The notes under the pieces: model-generated
The model's database searches: none
Told to the model about the DNA's origin: nothing
Seen by the model: only the letters and a program-made list of their open reading frames with translations
Part shown: positions 52,180 through 63,109 of the stretch, one piece after another
Layout: every line of letters begins with the position of its first letter
How positions within the stretch are numbered: the stretch's first letter is position 1
Made by a program: the position numbers and the translations under genes
Source of the DNA: Linepithema humile
Taxonomy: Eukaryota > Arthropoda > Insecta > Hymenoptera > Formicidae
NCBI RefSeq assembly: GCF_040581485.1
Contig: NC_090133.1
Location: forward strand, 21,657,139 to 21,721,138
Direction: 5' to 3'
DNA: 64,000 nucleotides

Positions 52180-53640
52180 CACAGGAAAATGCGATTAGAG
52201 GAGTCTAACAAGAGCGGGTGCACGGCGAAATCGTGGAGTTAGTGGTGTCGGTAATTTGGTCGGTGGCCAGAGCGCCTAATTTACAAGCGTAATAATTCAG
52301 ACGCGTAATCCTCGGAAGTCGACGACGGGCAACGCGGGAGAACTCACGGAGCCGCGCGTTCTCGCGACGAAAGCCACTCGCCCGCTCCGAAATTTGTCTC
52401 GGCTCTCACTCGTGGTGCATAAAAAAAAGCAAAATTTTACATACTTGTACAATAAATCAGGCGATTGAAAATCTCCGTGGATGCGATGAGAAGATATTTG
52501 TCGTAGCCACACCTGTCGACGTTATTTGTTCGTCACAGAACACATCAACAGGAAAACAGACAGCGTCACGTGTCACTGAACCGCTTCACTTATAAAAGTC
52601 CACACCAGCCGGTCGGATACTCGCGCGCGATCACCGTCCCGCCCGTGGGAGAACAATCCAGAGTGGACGACCAACGTCGCCGTTTCTGCGAGAGAGCTTC
52701 CAGTTACGTCGCGCACTCCGAAGCGCGTCGCGAGCAAGTAAACCCGACGTCGACCGTCGTCCTCGTGGACGCGCGCGTCTTTCCGCGTTCCTCGCGGAGG
52801 AAGCGCGCGTAACGCTACTTTCCCCGGACCGACGAGGAGGAAAGCCAAGAGCGCAAGAAGGGCCACGCGTTCGCGAGAGAGGGAGAGAGAGAGGAAGGAA
52901 CGAGCGACGCGACGACGGCGACGACGACGACGGTCGCGTGGTATCGATTCGTGGCCGTGGAAAGCCGGCGGCGAGGCGGCCCAGAGAGACGCGAGAGCTT
53001 TTTCTTCGCTTTCTCTCCCTCCCTCCCCCGTGTATCTTCCTCTCCCTTCCGGACCCTGCGTTTGAATGATGCGTTTGAATATCCGTTTATGTCTTCGTCT
53101 GGACGAGAACGCAAGACGCACACCGTTTTCCGCCTGGGATGGTCTCCTCGTGTACCGCGAGCACGAGGTATCGTTTCGTCTCTCTTCTCCCTTTCTTCAC
53201 GCGTGTATGCGTGAACGCGTATGCACGAGCACACAAATTGATGAAAACTGACTCTGAAATACGAATCCTACGAACGCGAACGAGCGCGAGAGAACGTCGC
53301 ACAACGTGTGTACGGCTGCTGCGTGCAACACGGAAGACAGACGCGTCTCCCTCGAACGTCCGGGTCGGACTGAGCGGAGGGGTGCTCGACAGGCCCGCGT
53401 AGTCGTTCGAGGTACCGTCTCCCCCCACCCGGAGGAGCCACGCTTCGGCTTTCCCAACCCTTGTCGCGCGATCTCCCCTCCCGGACGGCTTCGTTCGTTC
53501 TTCCACCCTATCGCGCTCAGTGCCGTACTCCGGGATGGATCCTCGGAACCCACGAACTACGAAAGAGCCGCTATTCTTTGGACCGGTCGTCTTCATCTTG
53601 GTTCGCTAAAGTCAAGGTTTATGGACATCGATAGGGAAAG
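52180..53640 (+). promoter_or_regulatory. CpG island with CACGTG and TATA: promoter candidate
   Basis: A CpG-rich island of about 1.4 kb. Near its left part, CACGTG (52567-52572) is followed 19 bases later by TATAAAAG (52591-52598, + strand), so a + strand start would fall near 52620-52630 (GATCACC at about 52629). Downstream lie about 1 kb of CpG-rich DNA with ACG runs (52905-52930) and a pyrimidine tract (53000-53050), in which frames of 118-182 codons are open on both strands. A long 5' untranslated exon of a + strand gene lying outside or further right is plausible. The E-box plus TATA arrangement is seen; function is inferred. Confidence 0.3.
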
Positions 53641-53649
53641 AAAATTCGG

Positions 53650-54300
53650 CAGAAGAATTCTTTTTAGTCCGTGCGCCAAAAAAAAAAAAACGTATCAGAC
53701 GAAGATTATCATCCCGGAAAATAATTTAATACACGTTAAGATTAATGTCATATTCAATAGAGCTCATATCGATTTGTTACGTTTATGAAATCGGCGAAAA
53801 TGGATAAATGATAATGTTAATCGATAATATCTGCCGCGCGATAAAAGCTGCTGCGTAAGCATGTGAGTGTTAGTATATACATATATTTATGCGTTACATT
53901 ACTACCTCTATTTACATGTTAAATTATTACCTCTCTCGAAAGTTTATCCATTCGCGAGATGAAAACTTTAATAAACTGTTTTTAACATTTTTACACGATT
54001 TTTCATTTTTCTTTCGCGTTAGGCGTTAAATTGTTTTAAAAATGTATTTGTGAAATAGCTCACGCATTGTGAAAAAATATTATACGCGGCAAAACTATTT
54101 TACAAATATGTAATACTCTTTTTTACAACAAAATTTACTAGTGTTATTACATATCTCTACAGAGGAATATCAGAAAAATATCTATTCATTATTCTATTCA
54201 CACATACGTTGCGGAATAATACCGCTTTATTTTCCGAAACTACATTTGACTTGAGAGCCGCACAAAAATAGCGAAATAAAAAGATATTGCGTTATAAAAT
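53650..54300. other. AT-rich DNA, no gene seen
   Basis: AT-rich stretch between the CpG island and the candidate exon. No feature is supported beyond an A12 run near 53680. Confidence 0.6.
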
Positions 54301-54311
54301 AACGTGTTACG

Positions 54312-54677
54312 CTATGAAGAGCTAAAAATTCTCTGTCGACGCATTGTCGGCAGGATTTTAAACGTCAGACATAAATGTATTGCATTATGTTCGCTTTTAA
54401 CTTCCGGTCTTGCTGTTACTTCCGCGGCAAGAAAAACATCGGTGTCCGATATGAAAAAGATATCGAGAGATGGCTCGCAAGCATCCCTCACTCCGCCTTC
54501 CGCTCTCGAAAACGTAACCCTCCACTCGCCAACTTGCAGTCCATTCTCGGCATACCTGATCGCACCGGGCACCTCCGCGTTTTCGGGCCAGGTATGCTTT
54601 GCCACGATTTCATAAAGGTTCTCGAAGGGCATGTCTCGAATACTATCGGCAGCATCCCCGAAGGGCAACAAGAGAGA
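54312..54677 (-). CDS. Candidate coding exon, unknown protein
   Basis: A GC-balanced island in AT-rich DNA. The minus frame is open from a possible acceptor (GATTTTTAG, exon starting at 54677) to a stop at 54312-54314, about 120 codons. The first 90 or so codons look coding: many start with G, the peptide is Ala/Glu/Asp/Val-rich, and it contains words such as PFENLYEIVAKH and RYAENGLQVGEW. There is no ATG near the start, so it would be an internal or 3' exon. A good donor-like CAGGTATGC lies inside (about 54580-54590), so the exon might end there. Just upstream, the next minus frame (to about 54770) also looks coding-like, so a frameshifted remnant is an alternative. A + frame (54375-54725) is open too but less G-first. 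I do not recognise the family. Confidence 0.3.
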   Translation of the reverse strand, partial: SLLLPFGDAADSIRDMPFENLYEIVAKHTWPENAEVPGAIRYAENGLQVGEWRVTFSRAEGGVRDACEPSLDIFFISDTDVFLAAEVTARPEVKSEHNAIHLCLTFKILPTMRRQRIFSSS

Positions 54678-54729
54678 CTAAAAATCATCCGTCTGTTGTT
54701 AACATCCATCCTTGGTATTTCGTAAGGAA

Positions 54730-55400
54730 ATTCACGGAACTTAGAATCAAAACGCTGTTCACAACAAGCAACGAAAGATGTTGAGGAATGTTTAAAGAAT
54801 ATTTCATAAGTCGCATGTTTCAGACAATTCGTGCATATAAGTGCACAATATTCAATAATTTTATATATAATATATGGCATCTGTCCTCCTACTAATTATA
54901 ATTATGTTGTTCTTTTTATCATAAATTTCTTTTTATAATTTTTAAATAATTCTACACGTATTAAATATATTGAAAGAGATAAGTTGATAATTTCAGACAA
55001 TTCAATATTTACAATGCGAGCGTTTAAGACATTTTAAACATCTTTACGCGCTTTAAATACCTAACTTTGTTCCTGATTCCTTCTTTATTAAAAAGTTTTT
55101 TTAAAGACCATTAAAATACCGCACTTACCTACATAAGCGCTATACGAGCAACAATTGTTACTCTTTTTACACAATTCTTTCATAAAATGCTTTGTATTTA
55201 CCCGTGAATAAAATTCTCTCACGTTCTCTCTTACATTTTCGACTTTTACACGCCCCGCTTCACATCGCTAATGTACGGCAGAATGAAATCGGGCCCGACA
55301 GTTATCTGTCGCGAACAGAATCCGATCCGTAAGCTAAGTCGTTCGAAATAAGCTAAGATTTCAACGGCAGACTAGACGTTTCGTTTCAGCGCAAAGTGCT
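54730..55400. other. AT-rich DNA, no gene seen
   Basis: AT-rich sequence right of the candidate exon, with nothing recognisable except the possible upstream coding-like frame near 54730-54780. Confidence 0.6.
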
Positions 55401-56999
55401 AATTCAGTTTATGGTCCAGCGACATTTGTCTCGGGATCCGAACTATCCCTTCGCCCGGTGCTCTTTCCGCGTCATTCGCCAAGATTGAAAACACGGAATT
55501 ACTTGTTGGTGGATGGCGAGAGAGCGAGAGACCGCGCTTCTTTGCCCGCCAGGTGGGTGGCGGGCGCTAAAAAATGGTAATCCGATCGTTTCCACCGGCG
55601 CACCGTCGAAGCTTTACCGCGGATACGCGGAAACTCACCCTAAACCCTAAACCGGGAGTCCCCTCCTTTTCTCTACGAGCCCGACCCCCGTCCTCCATAT
55701 TCTTCCAGATCCTTTTATCAGTTTTCCCCAAGAATACGATGAAAAGGGATGAGAGCCCTCCGCCGAATAGTAAAATATTTTACGTTGGACCCGGACCCCC
55801 CCTCTTACCAAAAACCCGAACGCATATCTTATATCGCGGAAGCACTCAACGAGGAATTTAATTCAATCGCTCACTTCCGAACGTCGATAAAGGAACCTCG
55901 GACACGCATTATGTATTTTAGCAGCAATTTTAGTTCCACGGTCGTTTATTCCTCGGGAAGATTGTCGATGATAAAAATATTTCTAAAATAATAAAAATTC
56001 AAATTTCTCAACTGCGACAAAGTCCATGATATTCAAAGCTTTACGTTCGGAGCATCGCAATTGGGATATCATTCACTTGCAATTAAGAGCGCTCATGGAT
56101 GGCTTCGTTTGTTCTTCAACGCGGAACAATTTTCACGGAACGAAAATCATTGCTGACATGGCCGGCTCGGATGGAGGATTTTCGGATGCGTTTGCTCCGT
56201 TCCTACCACAACGCGAGTTACGGATAATAACGGCGGCCTATCCGGTAGCCACCGGAGTCAAACCGCAACCCATCGGCATACGCTGCACGTACAGTGTCCG
56301 TACGTATGTGCGTGTAGATGTATGCGCGCATGCGGCTGCATCTCTATACAGAACGGGCGAGCGAGCGAGCGCGCGAGCTCCTGCGCACACTACTCTTCAC
56401 GTACGTACTCGAGGGGTGAAAACTGCACGCGATGTTATTGGTACAGTTCTCCCGATTCGACTCGACCCGACTCGACTCGACTCGACTCGACTCGACTCGC
56501 GCACACAGTTAATGCGTGCCCGAAAACTACCGTGTAAATCCAAAGCCGCGTAAATCAAAAGCGCGCCCGAACAAGAACCGCTCGTATTGCGAACGGCAAA
56601 ATCGGTTCTCGCTTTGTGCGAATTTGATTTACACGCTAGTTCGCGGGAATGCATTAACCGCGGCAAATCGAGAACTGTCTGCAGGTGCTCGATACGCGGC
56701 GCGCGACGGCAACGGCAAACGCGAGGCTGAACATGTAAAGGTCAGTGTACAACGCGCACAGGATGCAGAGTCGCATTCGGATGCATCGCTCGGGAACAGA
56801 GATCGGCGATCAGCGAATGTCTAGACAGCCCGCGACGTGTTTGTTATGAATTTTTATCTTTGAAATGCCACACTATTGTCAGTATATGAAATGATGATAC
56901 CTACTTCGTATAAATCTTCAAAAAGATGTTACAACTAATTGTAAGATAATGGTTAGCGATTTTATGGTTAATCTTTCTATAATTAACAGTTTTCACGTT
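55400..56999. other. CpG-rich blocks with 175-codon open frame
   Basis: CpG-rich at about 55420-55800 and 56150-56820. A + frame at 56026-56553 (175 codons, ATG start) has varied composition in its first 90 residues, then becomes Arg/Thr/Ala-rich and runs through the ACTCG array. No domain or signal peptide is recognised, and no promoter is seen nearby. I leave it as an open frame, not a gene. Two CCCTAAA units at 55638-55653 are noted but not significant. Confidence 0.35.
56454..56499. repeat. (ACTCG)n pentanucleotide array
   Basis: About eight to nine ACTCG units with one ACCCG variant. On + the frame reads Leu-Asp-Ser-Thr-Arg repeats, an artefact. Confidence 0.94.
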
Positions 57000-59839
57000 T
57001 ACGCAATTTAAATCATTTTATTTTAATCAGTTTTATGATTCGGCAAAAATAGAAAAACGATAATTCCGCTTCCGATTTTATCCAACGTTTAAAGAAAGAC
57101 GTAGAAATAACACGTATATATTTAAAAAAGTAGCGTACTAACTGGAAATATGAATTGCAGGAGTAATATTTGCACTAACACAGAAAAAAGTTTTGTACAA
57201 CTACAAGTTACTTGCAAAACTCGAAAGTAGATACACAACGTACAGATTACTATCCTCCCTGCAAGTATTATAAAATTCAAAGAAAAAGGAAAATTGAAGA
57301 AACTTTAAGAAAAAAAGAAAAACTCTTTAATTCACTAGTACATCTGTTTTATCATATTAAATGTGACTTCGTATTTAATAATTATACGAGCAATTAATAT
57401 TTCTATTAAACGCTCTTATTATATCTTCCAGACTGGAATTTTAAAAATATTTTTACAATTAAGATTTCTAAGTTTTTGCTGGTTTTTTAAATTAATGTGA
57501 TAATTTTCATTAATTTTGGCTGACTTGTTATGTCTCGCGGCGATTCAAATTTGCAAATAAGGAAGGTTGAACTACGCGCGACTTGTTGAGAATACACAAC
57601 TTGCGTTCACTGATCCGTGAAAATGCATCATCTTACAGCATCGTACATGCGCCATACAATTTGTGACTCGCGTGCCATAAACGTGCCTTAACACGTCACA
57701 TACCGTGAATACATAAAAGTACATCTGAATAACGCGGCTTTTTTAACTATTTGTCATGTACATTGCGTTGCATGCTGTACGCTTTAGGCATTGCTTGCAT
57801 ACTCACGTTGTTATCATCAATACGAGCTGTACTAACGCGTTCTAACGTTGCAATTATACAATTCTTGTTACCTATTTGCATCGTGAAAATAATAAGTAAA
57901 AATTAAGTTTATTAAATTTAAGTGTATTGTTTTGTTCTAATTCAATAAACTTCTTTATTGTCTGACGTGCCAGATTTTTTTCACAAAATTTTCAATAATG
58001 TCTACATAATATATGAGAATATGTTTTAACTGCATACTATTTTTGTGCTATTCAAAACCTAGATTCGTCTCTTATTTTTATCACTAAATACTGTCATCAG
58101 ACTTGTAAAAGTAAATATTACTTTTACGTTTTATAAAAAAAGCTAAGAATCAGACTGCTCTAAATTAAAAACGATTACAAGTCATAGAAAAATTTTGACA
58201 TTTAAATACGGACTCGAATGTAAATTGAATACAATTGTGTCATGTTAGGTAAAAGAAGTCGAAAAGTAGTGAAAAAATAAAGTTGAAGAGAAGGCTATTA
58301 TAAACTAAAAGCTACTGAAAATTAAAAATAAATGCGGGTCGTAGAATCGGGTTGGGACACTTTCGGCGAGATTAATTTCCGATGCCAGAAAATTGATTTT
58401 GCCTAAATATCTTGTACAAGCATAGAGATCATTTTCGATCCAGCAACGTCATCGAAATCTGATCTCATTGAAATTATATCTGCTTGATTCCCCGGTGCAA
58501 AGTATGTTGACAATGCGTATGCGTACAATGCGTGTATTTGCAGCACGCGTACATATATCATTTCGCGATTACGTATACACGTGGTACATGCGAATCTCTC
58601 AATACACACGGACGCACCAATATAGGCGTAAGACGAAATGGACAACATTCCCAATGGGTGCATTGTGGATATATCAATCTGTCCCTACATATCCCGCTAC
58701 AGAACAGGGAAGAGGGTAACGCCACCGCAATAAATTATCGGTAAATAATATCGTCCCCCCCCCCCCACCCTTTCTCCCTCGAGTAATTTGAACTGTATCA
58801 TCTCCACCATTTTCGTGGATTTTCTCGAGCAAATCCCGCGAACGCAATACGATTCCTCGTTGCAAATATACGTACGTGTGTGTTTCTATTTCTATTATAT
58901 TTTCTGATATCCCGCGCGATGCGCCGCGGCGACCAAGGCATATCGACCGGTATCTATTTCGCTGTCATGATCCGTTACATTTTCCCTCAATGCCCCGCTT
59001 TGTTGTTGCATTGTGTTTTCGATATGTAAGAGCAAATGTTGCCTGGCAATTACCTGGCGTTCAAATAGCTCAATTAAACTTGAATATCTGTCGATTTTTC
59101 CACTCAGTTTTTTGTTCTTTTATTTTTTCACTTTTTTTTTTTTTTTTTTTTTTTTACAAAACAGACGAAAAGACGAAAAATAGGTGTCAGTGCATTATTA
59201 ACATGTTGTGTATTTCGATATGCACATTCGAGATGCATCACAGTGTACCTTTACGAACTGTATAAAACATCAATCAATCATACGTCAATCAAACGGATTT
59301 TACTATTGCGAATGAAATTCTATAACCAATTAGTAGAATCATAACGAAGTAAAGCGCGAGCATGATACGTGCAGCGTGTTAAAAAAACAATTAAACAATC
59401 GCATTTAAACAATCGCTTACATATCTAGAAAGCTTTCGTGTTATTTATTGAAGAACAATCTACTAAAAAAATTGAACGTGGTTTCTCGTAAGTGCATTTA
59501 TTTTTTATGTATTGAATTTGAATATTTCAATAATGACGTTTCTACACACACACAACACACACACACATCTGGAATTTATAAAAAAACTATTCATCAAAGC
59601 TTGAAAAAAGTCTTGAAAAAAGTCTTTCAACTTTGTTAAACCGTTAAGCTGTCTAATAAAACGTGCCGTCTTGTGAAATTAATTCAATCCATAATTGCAA
59701 TCGCATAAATGATCGCGGTCTAAAAGCTGTCTTTACATTTTTTAATCTCGAACGCCCACCAGGGATTGTTTTCAACGAGTCGGTCGATGAGAAAGTTTCA
59801 CGTTGTCGCATTATGCGCCTGACATAATAGCAGTGCGGC
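57000..59839. other. AT-rich DNA, no gene seen
   Basis: The longest continuous AT-rich stretch (57000-58400) holds nothing recognisable. From 58400 to 59000 the composition is balanced, with a C12 run at 58755-58766. A T24 run lies at 59132-59155. Short tandem words occur (TTAAACAATCGC twice near 59390-59415; CTTGAAAAAAGT twice near 59600-59625). Confidence 0.6.
59132..59155. repeat. Poly-T (T24)
   Basis: Uninterrupted T24. It could be a poly-A tail of a minus-oriented retroposed copy, but the sequence to its right (59156-59280) shows no recognisable body and no target duplication was found. Confidence 0.95.
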
Positions 59840-62039
59840 GATGTTTAACCGCCGTGGATGAAGTCGAAGATAGAGGCGGGTATGGCGATGGGGAATGAGC
59901 GCTTCGCATCCTCACGCGCGAGAGCAGGAGAGAGCGGATACCGCTTATGGATTTCAGGGCGGAAGAGGGCGAGAGGGCGAGCGAATACAGAGGAGAGGGC
60001 ACTCTGCTGCTCTGCGACTTGGGTAAACGCGCGCGTATGTATACTCACGCATAACGAGGTCGTTCGGAAAGTAGCGTATCCCATTAATGCCATTGTAAAG
60101 GGGTACGCGAGGCGGGGACCTCGTGGTGAAGCCGGCTCCACGTCGTCATCGCGATCTTTGGGGAGTAGGCAACTCGGGGTAAACTTCTTAAGGAGGAGAA
60201 ATGGAGGGCGGGCGCGCGGGCCCATACTTTCATAAAGAACGACTGCAGATATATCACGAGAAAATTTCTCAGATATTGGAAACTTCTATTTAGTGGGAAG
60301 ATGGAAACGGTGCGTCCCCGAAGCGCGGCGATGCCTGTTCGCGATGAATATCACTCCCGTTATCGGCATTAATGGGTGTGCAAAAATTCGAGGGATACCT
60401 TCGAGCGAGAAGCTTCGTTGCCGCGAGCGGCAAAAAGTCACGATCAATTCAGAGTCGGCGCGAGTTCGGCGCGGACAAACTATTTTGTGAGCGACAATCA
60501 ACCGTGCGCACATCGGTGAGCGGTAATCGGAATAATAAGTGGGCAAACAATATTAGCGCGCGCGTAAATAATCTCAGATACGGCGCGCGCAAATCGCATT
60601 TCGAGCATATTCAAGACGGTGAGCGCGCTCCCGTCGCCCGGTGCCTTTAGGAATCGAGAATCTCGCGTACGAAAGACAAAAGTGTCGTCAGCGCGGGGTA
60701 AACTGCATCAGCGACCTTGAGTAGCGTGTTAATTTACACCGTAATTCACCGCCTGCATCACGCTCTGCCTCCCGCCCTCGTCCACCAAATTGCAAAACTT
60801 TCTTATGCCACTGCGAGCGGAGAATTAGTTTCTCGTTAACGAAGTTTACGTTCGCACTTAGAGGGTGAGCCCGCGCGAGCACCATCCGGGTCTTCCGCCG
60901 CGGTTGTATTTATGGCGCGCACGCAGGACACGCATTACACTGAGGCGGCTCTCCACCGAAATAGGACCGAAGGGTACCCTTCGCGCCGCGCACGAAGAGC
61001 CCTTCTCTTTCCCGCATGACCCGTCCTCCTTCCATCCTCATAGCCGGAGCTTTTTTTTTATGGACGCAACGGCGACGGGATAAGCGTCGAAAATATGGGC
61101 GGGTATGGGAGGCTAAACACGACGCGTCGTTAACACCTGCTCTATCCCGTTGGAATTATCCGCACCCTTACGCACGCAAAGCCGACGAAACTGACGACGA
61201 CGGAAATAGCATCGAAACATCGCCCACGACCCTCTGTTGACAATAGAATTTGGAGAAGAGGATGCATGTTCCTCCTTCCGTCTCCCTCCCCTTTGATAAT
61301 AACAATGAAAAATTCAAACGTCCACGTCAGACGCCACGTCAACGCGTTCAGAACCATTTCGCAATGTGGACAGATACAGATCTCTCGAGTGATTTAATTG
61401 GTCTTTTTGAAAAATATCTTTGCGTATTCTTGAAAGAAAGCGCCGCAGCTGAAACAAAATCAACTTTGCGTCTATGCACTGTAATTAAAAACAAAATTAA
61501 TTTTATGGATAATAAAAGATAAGTAAAAAAGTTGATTATGCATCTATATGCGCTCATATACTTATTCTGTTTACAATTTTTCGCAGTATATTAAAAGGCC
61601 CATAATTCTATGATAATTATATTATAAGCTACAAAATATTATAATGCGAAAGGCGCGAATACTAAATACATCCCCATTAAAAAGTTTTGCGCTTAAAGAT
61701 CACGGTGCGTAAAAACAAACGAGATTAAGAATTAAAAAACGAGAGGCACGCATAAACACTTCTTCTGTGTTCCAATTAATTAATCTATTACAACAATCCC
61801 TCGATACTTCTCGATATTCTTCAATTATGCGGCGATTCGCTGTTTATATTCGCGGATGTTGCGAAACAAGGGTATTCGCAAACAAATTTTTCTGATGAAG
61901 ACAATCTGACGAAGCAAGAACAACATTCAGTAAAGACACGATATTTGATCGCGATCTCGCATGGATTAATCAAAACATCAAAACCGTTGCCCGTACATTC
62001 ACTCGACACTCCAGGACACTCGATTACACTCGTGATTAA
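59840..62039. other. CpG-rich blocks, no clear gene
   Basis: CpG-rich at about 59840-60240 and 60290-61240, with overlapping open frames on both strands (up to 126 codons) but no recognised domain. A 16-bp perfect palindrome CGAAGGGTACCCTTCG lies at 60968-60983. AT-rich from 61250 to 61830. Confidence 0.45.
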
Positions 62040-62815
62040 TGCGCAAATGCGCACTGTAAACTGCCGACGGACGGCGAACTGATACCCAGAATCGAAGCGC
62101 ATCGTCGGCGAACGCGAACACGGCCGAACGCAAGAATCATAGGTGAACGGAATGAACAACTGCATTGTTAATCCATCGTCACGGTCCCTTGATGTATTTC
62201 GATGCTTCTCGATAGTCCGGATTGGCTGGATCGCATTCGGAATATTCGTCGAGCGATCGAATCGTGCTAAACGTGCAATATTAGAAAACAGAATCTTACG
62301 ACGGACACCCTAAATAATTGCAGCGAAAGATAAAATGTCAGATACCGTTTGCGAATAATCAAAAGACATATCAATCCTGTTATGATTGTACGAATTAATT
62401 AATATCAACATCGCAATTGCTGTGCTCGGCAATTCGCCGACATTCGACTTTCAAGATAAAACGCGATCGACATCGCTCCTATCGAAAGACACATTCAATC
62501 GCGCGGATCGAAGCCCTAAGCGACCATCGTCCGTGAATTCATTCGGAACTGTCAACTTGTCACGCGCGACACGCTCGCGAAAATGCCAGGAATCAAAGCA
62601 CGCTATCGGCAATCGTGGCGAATGTAAAAACGACTGAATGCAAGAATCATACGCGAACGGACCCATCTGCGTCGTTAATCGATCGCCGTGGTTCCCTGTT
62701 TTTTTTTTTTTTTTTTCTGTCAATGTTTCACATCTCGTCGAATCTTATTCAGGATATTCGCCAAACGAACAAATTGCGCGAGAAACACACGTATTAGAAA
62801 AGAATCTCGCGATGA
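62040..62815. repeat. Diverged tandem duplication, about 505-bp offset
   Basis: Copy 1 (about 62040-62300) and copy 2 (about 62540-62815) share, in order, GAATC.AAGC, GCAAGAATCATA, GAACGGA, CTGC..CGTTAATC-like, GG.TCCCT, ATATTCG and ATTAGAAAA.AGAATCT. Offsets between shared words range from 501 to 513 bp, so small indels have accumulated. A T18-19 run (62698-62716) interrupts copy 2 only. Minus-strand frames across both copies encode a related short stretch (PF-YDSC, later FDS), which follows from DNA similarity and does not itself show coding. Confidence 0.75.
62698..62716. repeat. Poly-T run inside duplicated copy
   Basis: About 19 T bases follow TTCCCTG in copy 2 of the duplication and have no counterpart in copy 1. 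A later expansion or insertion is likely. Confidence 0.9.
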
Positions 62816-63000
62816 GATACCGAGGTTTATGAAATGTATAGTATAAGAGCGTCATTACTGATATCTACGTTATGTTGGACAAAAAAAAAACTTGTTTTTC
62901 TGTTATCAGTGCGTACTACTCTTATTCCAATTTTTTTGTCGTCTGAACTACTCGAGTTTTTAAACATTGCGAGTTAACATTACAGATCGATCGCTGCTTA

Positions 63001-63105
63001 CATTCAAACTGTTCGAATTGTCCGAGATATCCAACTTCGAACCTCGTTTCTTTCATTTCAAGCTGTTTGAATAATTCGGACATACAAAATATTCGAATTT
63101 CTCGC
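63001..63105. repeat. Short diverged tandem repeat, about 53-bp unit
   Basis: Two units (about 63001-63050 and 63054-63105) share CATT.CAA.CTGTT.GAAT, TTCGGACATA-like and TTCGAA. They are imperfect and non-coding. Confidence 0.65.
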
Positions 63106-63109
63106 CTGA

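Noticed and set aside
52573..53121. 182-codon minus-strand open frame
   Set aside because: Low-complexity Arg/Ala/Leu-rich translation of a CpG island, crossing an ACG run and a purine tract.
54590..54675. Possible cytochrome P450 haem-binding region (an LPFGD word) at the start of the 54-kb frame
   Set aside because: The invariant Cys and following Gly are absent, and the downstream peptide does not resemble P450. A five-residue match is not evidence.
55638..55653. Two CCCTAAA units, like a plant-type telomere
   Set aside because: Only 16 bp. Insect telomeres are usually TTAGG arrays, and nothing around it is repetitive.
59132..59280. Poly-T as the tail of a retroposed gene copy
   Set aside because: No recognisable gene or SINE body to its right and no flanking duplication.
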